From an uncultured Oscillospiraceae bacterium (GTDB taxonomy: Bacteria > Bacillota > Clostridia > Oscillospirales > Oscillospiraceae), in assembly GCA_934591705.1 (NCBI GenBank), contig CAKTPM010000028.1, positions 1 through 18,561 of the forward strand: a stretch of DNA of 18,561 bases, given 5' to 3'. Positions 14,008 to 18,561 of the stretch are shown here, piece after piece; within the stretch, counting starts at the first letter, position 1; every line of letters starts with the position of its first letter. The notes below the pieces were generated by a model that worked only from the letters and a program-made list of their open reading frames with translations, was not told where the DNA came from and did not search any database. The translations under genes were made by a program, and so were the position numbers.

Positions 14008-14036
14008 TTTCCAATGGAGAAAAAGCATGCTATACT
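14008..14036 (+). promoter_or_regulatory. Promoter of the alarmone synthetase gene
   Basis: TTTCCA (14008-14013, 4/6), 17 bp, then the extended -10 TGCTATACT (TATACT at 14031-14036). Transcription would start near 14043, giving a leader of about 120 nt. Confidence 0.6.
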
Positions 14037-14044
14037 ATAGCATG
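14026..14044. promoter_or_regulatory. 19-bp palindrome covering the -10 box of the alarmone synthetase promoter
   Basis: CATGCTATACTATAGCATG has perfect 9-bp arms around a central C and contains the whole -10 hexamer and the start site. This is the geometry of a repressor operator; the binding protein is unknown. Confidence 0.55.
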
Positions 14045-14095
14045 TGGGGAACCCAAGGCCGTGATGCCGCGGCGCACCGGAGGGCTCCCGTGAGA

Positions 14096-14140
14096 ATTGC
14101 CGGCCATCGGTGAACTCTGCATTTCGCCGATGGCCGGAAT
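14096..14140 (+). other. Leader hairpin of the alarmone synthetase mRNA
   Basis: CCGGCCATCGG (14100-14110) pairs perfectly with CCGATGGCCGG (14127-14137), and ATT/AAT extends the stem across a one-base bulge. It lies between the promoter and the start at 14165. No U-tract follows, so it is not a simple attenuator. Confidence 0.5.
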
Positions 14141-14164
14141 ACCGCAGAAAGGCCGCGATATACC

Positions 14165-14920
14165 ATGAGCGAACAGCCCAATAAGAATTTGGAGCAATTT
14201 CTCCTGACCCAGATATCCAGCAACCGCTTTCAAAACCTGGCCCAGAAGTACGCCAGGCCCTATAAGGAGCTGATGGCCTATTACCGCTGCGCCATGATGG
14301 AGGTGGCCACCAAGTTCCAGGTCCTCAATGAGGAGCTGTCCCTGCAATACGACCACAACCCCATCGAGTCCATCAAGACCCGGCTGAAGACCCCGGAGAG
14401 CATCCTGGAAAAGTGCAGAAGAAAGAATGTGGGCCTCACCCCGGAGAGCATCGAGCAGAACATCTACGACATCGCCGGGGTGCGGGTCATCTGCGCCTTC
14501 CCCTCGGACATCTATATGCTCTCGGCGGCCTTTTTACAGCAGGATGACATCCTCTTGGTGGAGAAAAAGGACTACATCGAAAAGCCCAAGGCCAACGGCT
14601 ACCGCAGCCTGCACCTCATTGTGGAGATCCCCATCTTCCTGCATAACGAGAAAAAGACCATGAAGGTGGAGGTACAGTTCCGCACCATCGCCATGGACTG
14701 GTGGGCCAGTTTGGAGCACAAGATCTACTATAAAAAGGACTATGCCCTGCCGGAGCGGGCCAAGAGGGAGCTGAAGGAGTGCGCCGACATCAGCGCCATG
14801 CTGGACTGCCGCATGGAGAACATCTATAAGAGCGTCGGCGAGCACATCGACTGGACCGCCAAGCCGCCCCGGGACGACTCCCCGGAGCCCGACCGGGAGG
14901 CCCCTGACGGCCCGGAATAA
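14165..14920 (+). CDS. Small alarmone synthetase (GTP pyrophosphokinase family, RelP/RelQ type)
   Basis: This encodes 251 residues, with a synthetase domain only; no HD hydrolase or TGS/ACT regulatory domain. It transfers pyrophosphate from ATP to GTP or GDP to make (p)ppGpp in the cytoplasm. Motifs: NPIESIKTRLKTPESILEKC (65-84, ATP binding), IYDIAGVRVICAF (100-112, Asp102 for metal), YIEKPKANGYRSLHLIVEIP (137-156, GTP site) and KVEVQFRT (167-174, catalytic Glu169), then MDWWASLEHKIYYK (177-190). The C-terminal 20 residues are acidic and Pro-rich and look disordered. The ribosome site is weak (GAAAGG, 12 nt before the ATG), which with the leader hairpin suggests low or controlled translation. 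A palindrome over the -10 suggests repression at transcription. It ends at 15020-15058. Confidence 0.93.
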   Translation: MSEQPNKNLEQFLLTQISSNRFQNLAQKYARPYKELMAYYRCAMMEVATKFQVLNEELSLQYDHNPIESIKTRLKTPESILEKCRRKNVGLTPESIEQNIYDIAGVRVICAFPSDIYMLSAAFLQQDDILLVEKKDYIEKPKANGYRSLHLIVEIPIFLHNEKKTMKVEVQFRTIAMDWWASLEHKIYYKKDYALPERAKRELKECADISAMLDCRMENIYKSVGEHIDWTAKPPRDDSPEPDREAPDGPE

Positions 14921-15002
14921 GTCCTGTTCCGAAAGCCCTGCCCGGGCGGCGTGAGTGCATGGCCTATACCCTATACATTATAAGTAAACATGCATAAATA
15001 AA

Positions 15003-15026
15003 TATACGCCCCGGTATACGCCCCGG
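15003..15026. repeat. 12-bp tandem duplication before the terminator
   Basis: TATACGCCCCGG occurs twice in a row (15003-15014, 15015-15026). The second copy supplies the 5' arm of the terminator; the first offers an alternative arm. It follows an AT-rich island (about 14962-15006) that holds no recognised gene. Confidence 0.8.
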
Positions 15027-15058
15027 TCCCCTGCTCAGGGCAGGGTACCGGGGCTTTT
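15020..15058 (+). terminator. Rho-independent terminator of the alarmone synthetase gene
   Basis: A 15-bp stem (15020-15034 with 15040-15054, one mismatch, TCAGG loop) is followed by TTTT at 15055-15058. Confidence 0.85.
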
Positions 15059-15059
15059 C

Positions 15060-15124
15060 CTGCCGCCGCGGAGGAGCTGATTTTGAGCGAAAGGGACGGT
15101 TTTACCCCGGTCCTGCGGCGGCAG
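15060..15124. other. GC-rich fold-back structure in the gap before the ABC operon
   Basis: CTGCCGCCGC (15060-15069) pairs perfectly with GCGGCGGCAG (15115-15124) across 45 bases that can partly pair themselves. It lies upstream of the ABC promoter, so it is not in that mRNA leader. The gap 14921-15259 holds otherwise only the terminator, the duplication and the promoter. Confidence 0.4.
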
Positions 15125-15192
15125 AGGGGGATATCGGACAAAAAAGTGCAGATAGCCCGGGGAAGAAAATGGAGGAAAAGGGGAATTTTCTC

Positions 15193-15221
15193 TTTTCAAG
15201 CGGCGGAATGTATGCTATACT
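15193..15221 (+). promoter_or_regulatory. Promoter of the nucleoside ABC importer operon
   Basis: TTTTCA (15193-15198, 4/6), 17 bp, then the extended -10 TGCTATACT (TATACT at 15216-15221), 39 nt before the TTG start at 15260. Confidence 0.6.
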
Positions 15222-15259
15222 TTCTCTGTTATTTTTGAGAAAGCAGGGAGGGATCGCGT

Positions 15260-16771
15260 TTGAGTGAGCTGCTGCGGATGGAGCACATCAGCAAGCGGTT
15301 CGGCAGCTTTTATGCCAACCGTGACATCTGTCTCACCGTGAACCGGGGCGAGGTATTGACGCTGCTGGGGGAAAACGGCGCCGGCAAGTCCACGCTGATG
15401 AATATTCTCATCGGCCTTTACCAGCCCACCGAGGGGAAGATTTTCCTGGAGGGGAAGGAGGTCCGCATCGACTCCCCCAGCCAGGCGGTGAAGCTGGGCA
15501 TCGGCATGGTGCACCAGCACTTTATGCTGGTGGAGGCCATGACGGTCTTTGACAACATCATCTTAGGCGATAAGCACGCCAAGGGCCTCTTCATCGATCG
15601 CTCGGCCCGCCGCCGGGAGATCGAGGAGCTCAGCGCCAAGTACGGCCTGGATGTGCAGCTGGATAAGCTCATCACGGAGATCTCCGTGGGCGAGCAGCAG
15701 CGCACCGAGATCTTAAAGGCCCTTTATCACGGCGCGGAGCTGCTGATCCTGGACGAGCCCTCCGCCGCCCTGACGGATATCGAGGTGGAAGGCCTCTTCG
15801 CCATCATGCGCAAGCTGGTGAGCGAGGGCAAGAGCATCATCTTCATCAGCCATAAGATGCGGGAGGTCCTCCACATCTCCGACCGCATCACCGTGCTGCG
15901 CCTGGGCGAGGTGGTGGGCACCGTGGACCGGACCGACACCGACGGGCAGAAGCTGGCCGCTATGATGATCGGCCGGGAGCTGTCCGACTCCCGGTATGAG
16001 AAGCGCGACGCCGCCGCGGCCCCCGTTGTGGCGGAGCTGAAGCATGTGGACTACAACAAGGCCGCCAAGCACAGCGGCCTCAGCGACATGTCCCTGCAGA
16101 TCCACAGCGGCGAGATCGTGGGCATCGCCGGGGTGGACGGAAACGGCCAGACCCAGCTTGCCCAGCTCATCACCGGCGTGCTGACGCCGGATGCGGGCAG
16201 CGTGTACCTCAAAAGCAATGCCGTGAGCGTCTTTGACCCCAATGGCTTTATTGAAAGCGGCGTCTCCCATGTGCCCGAGGACAGGAACCTCCAGGGCCTC
16301 ATCGGCGACATGACCATCGCCGAGAACCTGACTCTGAAAAACAGCAGCACTCCCCGGTTCAGCAAGGGCAAGGGCCTTTTCCTCAACAAGGCGGCCATCA
16401 GCGGCTATGCCAACGAGATGGCCCAAAAGTACGACATCCGCTGCACCTCCGTGGGGCAGGATGTGCGCAGTCTCTCCGGCGGCAACCAGCAGAAGGTCAT
16501 CCTGGCCCGGGAGCTGGAGTCCGAGCCCGCCCTCCTGGTGGCGGCGCACCCCACCCGGGGCCTGGACATCGGCGCCACCCGCTTTGTCCATGAGCAGATG
16601 ATCGCCGCCCGGCAGCGGGGGGTGGGCATCCTGCTCATCAGCGCGGACTTTGATGAAATTCTGGAAATGTCCGACCGCATCCTGGTCTGCTTCGAGGGGC
16701 AGATCATGGGCGAATATTCCGGCAAGAACCCTCCTGTGGAGGAAATTTCTCTTGCCATGACGGGCAAGTGA
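15260..16771 (+). CDS. ABC importer ATP-binding protein with two nucleotide-binding domains (nucleoside/BMP type)
   Basis: This encodes 503 residues. The first domain has Walker A GENGAGKST (37-45), Q-loop VHQHFMLVEAMTV, signature SVGEQQR and Walker B LLILDEPSA. The second has the degenerate Walker A GVDGNGQTQ, signature LSGGNQQKV and VAAHPTRGLDIGA, as usual in the sugar/nucleoside family. HQHFMLVEAMTV and the HVPEDR segment point to the guanosine/nucleoside branch (like Bacillus NupO/YufO) more than to sugars. It powers uptake through the two permeases that follow. The start is TTG at 15260 with GGAGGG 7 nt upstream; the first in-frame ATG is codon 7, with no ribosome site. A BMP-type binding lipoprotein usually precedes this gene but is absent here. 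Confidence 0.92.
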   Translation: MSELLRMEHISKRFGSFYANRDICLTVNRGEVLTLLGENGAGKSTLMNILIGLYQPTEGKIFLEGKEVRIDSPSQAVKLGIGMVHQHFMLVEAMTVFDNIILGDKHAKGLFIDRSARRREIEELSAKYGLDVQLDKLITEISVGEQQRTEILKALYHGAELLILDEPSAALTDIEVEGLFAIMRKLVSEGKSIIFISHKMREVLHISDRITVLRLGEVVGTVDRTDTDGQKLAAMMIGRELSDSRYEKRDAAAAPVVAELKHVDYNKAAKHSGLSDMSLQIHSGEIVGIAGVDGNGQTQLAQLITGVLTPDAGSVYLKSNAVSVFDPNGFIESGVSHVPEDRNLQGLIGDMTIAENLTLKNSSTPRFSKGKGLFLNKAAISGYANEMAQKYDIRCTSVGQDVRSLSGGNQQKVILARELESEPALLVAAHPTRGLDIGATRFVHEQMIAARQRGVGILLISADFDEILEMSDRILVCFEGQIMGEYSGKNPPVEEISLAMTGK

Positions 16772-16787
16772 GAGGAGGGACGGCGAT

Positions 16788-17855
16788 ATGGAAAAATTGA
16801 AAAGAGCGCTGGGCAGCTTCCTGGTGCCCCTGCTGTCTATTCTCCTGGCCTTTGTCATCGGCGGCATCATCATGGCCGCCCTGGGGGCAAATCCCCTGAC
16901 GGCCTTGAAGTTCCTTTTCCGGGGGGCCTTCGGCTCGGCGGCCAACATCGGCACCACCCTCACCAAGGCCACCCCCCTGATGTTCACCTCCCTGTGCGCC
17001 TGCTTTGCCTATAAGTGCGGCGTGTTCAACTTGGGCGGCGAGGGCCAGTTCCTCATGGGCTCCATGGCCGCCTTCCTGACGGCCTATTTCAGCGGTCTCA
17101 CCGGCTTTGCCGGCATCCTGCTGGCCCTGCTGGCCGGCGCCCTGGCCGGCGGCCTTTGGGGCCTTATCCCCGGTATCCTGAAGATCACCCGGGGGCAAAA
17201 CGAGATGATCATCTCCATCATGCTCAACTATGTGGCCACGCTCTTCATGGGCGTGCTCTACACCAGCTGGATCCGGGATGCCAACATCCCCCAGACCCCG
17301 GCCATCTCCAAGCTGGTGCAGCTGCCCCGTGTGATCCCCTCCCTGCGCTTTACCTGGGGCTTTGTTCTGGCCCTGGCGGTGGGCCTGATCATGTACTATG
17401 TGCTCTTTTGGACCTCCGGGGGCTTCAAGCTCCGGGCGGTGGGGTATAACATGACGGCCGCCCGCTTCAACGGCATCCCCGTGAAGCGCTACATCCTCAC
17501 CAGCTTTGTCATCTCCGGCGCCATCGCCGGCCTGGGCGGCGGCGCGGAGCTCCTGGGCACCCAGTTCCGCCTCATCAACGGCTTTGGCGCGGGCTATGGC
17601 TTTGACGGCGTGGCAATGGCCCTCATCGGCCAGCTCCACCCCATCGCCACCGTCATCGTGGCCCTGTTCTTCGCGGCGCTGCGGGTGGGCTCCACCACCA
17701 TGCAGGCGGCCACCGGCGTTCCCACCAGCGTGTCTGACATCATCCAGGCCCTGGTGATCGTGTTCTCCGTGGCGGGCATGGCCCTGACCAAGCTGCCGGA
17801 GTTCACCGCCTGGCGGGAACGGGTGTTCCGTAAGAGAAAGGAGGCGGACAAGTAA
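16788..17855 (+). CDS. ABC importer permease, nucleoside type (first)
   Basis: This encodes 355 residues with about 8-10 membrane helices, of the BPD_transp_2 (branched-chain/sugar/nucleoside) permease type. FAYKCGVFNLGGEGQFLMGS near residues 73-92 is the conserved cytoplasmic-side motif of NupP-like subunits; VGYNMTAARFNGIPVKRYIL near the middle is the EAA-like coupling segment that contacts the ATPase. GGAGG lies 9-10 nt before the ATG, 16 nt after the ATPase stop. The stop overlaps the next start (TAATG), so both permeases are made together and probably form the heterodimeric pore. Confidence 0.92.
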   Translation: MEKLKRALGSFLVPLLSILLAFVIGGIIMAALGANPLTALKFLFRGAFGSAANIGTTLTKATPLMFTSLCACFAYKCGVFNLGGEGQFLMGSMAAFLTAYFSGLTGFAGILLALLAGALAGGLWGLIPGILKITRGQNEMIISIMLNYVATLFMGVLYTSWIRDANIPQTPAISKLVQLPRVIPSLRFTWGFVLALAVGLIMYYVLFWTSGGFKLRAVGYNMTAARFNGIPVKRYILTSFVISGAIAGLGGGAELLGTQFRLINGFGAGYGFDGVAMALIGQLHPIATVIVALFFAALRVGSTTMQAATGVPTSVSDIIQALVIVFSVAGMALTKLPEFTAWRERVFRKRKEADK

Positions 17856-18561
17856 TGGATTGGATTTCCAGCTTGCTTCTGGCCACGGTGCGCCTGGCCA
17901 TCCCTCTGCTGCTCATCGCCCTGGCGGAGCTTTACGGCCAGCGGGCCGGTATGGTGAATATCGGTCTGGAGGGCCTTGCCTCCATCGGCGCTCTGGTGGG
18001 CTTTTTGGTGTGCTATCTAAGCGGCTCCAACTGGCTGGGCCTTCTGTGCGGCGCCCTGGCGGGCCTGGTGGTGAACATGATCTACGCCTTCTCCACCGTC
18101 ACCCTCTGCGCCGACCACACGGTGTACGGCATGGCCATGAACATCTTTGCCCCGGCCCTGGCCTCATTTATCTACCGGGTGGTCTTCGGCACCGGCTCTG
18201 ACCTCAAGCAGGTCACCACCATGGAGAGCATCGCCATTCCCGGCCTCAAGGACATCCCGGTGATCGGCCCGCTGCTCTTCGACCAGAGCCCCATGGTGTA
18301 TCTCACCATCCTGCTGGTGGTGATCACCGCCGTGTTCTTCAGCAAGACCCGCGCGGGCCTCAGCTACAAGGCCGTGGGCGAGCATCCCCAGGCCGCCGCC
18401 ACCCTGGGCATCAATGTCCTGGGTGTGAAGTACATGGGCTGCGTCATCTGCGGCTTCCTCTCCGGCTTAGGCGGCGCTTACCTCACCACCTGCTACTCCA
18501 GCACCTACACCGACGGCATCGTGGCAGGCCGCGGCTTCATCGCCCTGGCCGCCGTGATCTT
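17855..18561 (+). CDS. ABC importer permease, nucleoside type (second), cut by window end
   Basis: The frame begins at the ATG 17855-17857, which overlaps the previous stop (TAATG), with AAAGGAGG about 12 nt upstream, and stays open to the last base (235 full codons). It reads MDWISSLLLATVRLAIPLLL at the start, then AELYGQRAGMVNIGLEGLAS, the NupQ-like counterpart of the first permease's GEGQ motif, and later AGLSYKAVGEHPQAAATLGI, the ATPase-contact loop. Several hydrophobic helices lie between. Family members are about 300-320 residues, so roughly a quarter is missing. A binding lipoprotein gene could follow outside the window. Confidence 0.92.
   Translation, partial: MDWISSLLLATVRLAIPLLLIALAELYGQRAGMVNIGLEGLASIGALVGFLVCYLSGSNWLGLLCGALAGLVVNMIYAFSTVTLCADHTVYGMAMNIFAPALASFIYRVVFGTGSDLKQVTTMESIAIPGLKDIPVIGPLLFDQSPMVYLTILLVVITAVFFSKTRAGLSYKAVGEHPQAAATLGINVLGVKYMGCVICGFLSGLGGAYLTTCYSSTYTDGIVAGRGFIALAAVI

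Noticed and set aside
14962..15000. Possible promoter for a small RNA in the AT-rich island
   Set aside because: Several TATA-like hexamers are present, but no -35 element is seen at the right distance, so a start cannot be supported.
15060..15259. Purine riboswitch upstream of the nucleoside ABC operon
   Set aside because: The structured segment lies upstream of the promoter at 15193-15221 and lacks the conserved purine-aptamer bases.
17860..18201. 113-codon plus-strand frame at the start of the last gene
   Set aside because: It is out of frame with the second permease, which starts at 17855 and stays open to the window end with clear family motifs.
1..18561. Mobile elements, CRISPR arrays, tRNA or rRNA genes
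   Set aside because: No transposase or integrase motifs, no regularly spaced repeats and no tRNA or rRNA signature sequence were seen on either strand.

Overview
The window looks like a chromosomal segment of an anaerobic, GC-rich, Gram-positive Clostridia-type bacterium, plausibly Oscillospirales; that placement is inferred. Supporting signs are strong AGGAGG ribosome sites, TTG starts, sigma-A promoters of TTGNNN-N17-TATAAT type set in AT-rich gaps, a rubrerythrin/desulfoferrodoxin pair typical of anaerobes, ECF sigma factors, and an RsgI/PepSY-type anti-sigma protein. I see no insertion sequence, CRISPR array, tRNA or rRNA.

Layout. 1-146 (-) is the start of a sigma-70 family factor cut by the window edge. 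366-1282 (-) is a two-gene unit: an exported protein resembling permuted papain-like enzymes, overlapped by a small membrane protein, ending in a terminator. 1626-3406 (+) is an ECF sigma factor translationally coupled to a membrane anti-sigma-like protein with an RsgI-type domain and two PepSY-like segments. 3795-5012 (+) is a MalY/PatB-type PLP enzyme behind a strong promoter and a long leader. 5133-6088 (+) is rubrerythrin plus desulfoferrodoxin, an oxidative-stress pair. 6231-6692 (+) is a low-molecular-weight phosphotyrosine phosphatase ending in a very long convergent hairpin.

6782-11200 is a purine salvage locus. A GntR/UTRA repressor (-) diverges from a three-gene operon (+): an NCS2/AzgA-type purine permease and two tandem adenosine/adenine-deaminase-family enzymes, with operator-like inverted repeats in the shared promoter region. 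11301-11465 (-) is a 54-aa membrane peptide. 11596-13812 (-) is the most unusual part: a duplicated DUF1538 membrane transporter followed with no gap by a protein made of two PII-like domains. Diverging from it, 14165-14920 (+) is a small (p)ppGpp synthetase whose -10 box sits in a 19-bp palindrome. 15260-18561 (+) is a nucleoside-type ABC importer (ATPase and two permeases, the last cut by the window end) lacking an adjacent BMP lipoprotein gene.

Together the right half gathers purine uptake, purine deamination, an alarmone synthetase that uses purine nucleotides, and a PII-like pair that may sense adenylate nucleotides. This suggests, but does not prove, a neighbourhood concerned with purine/energy status.
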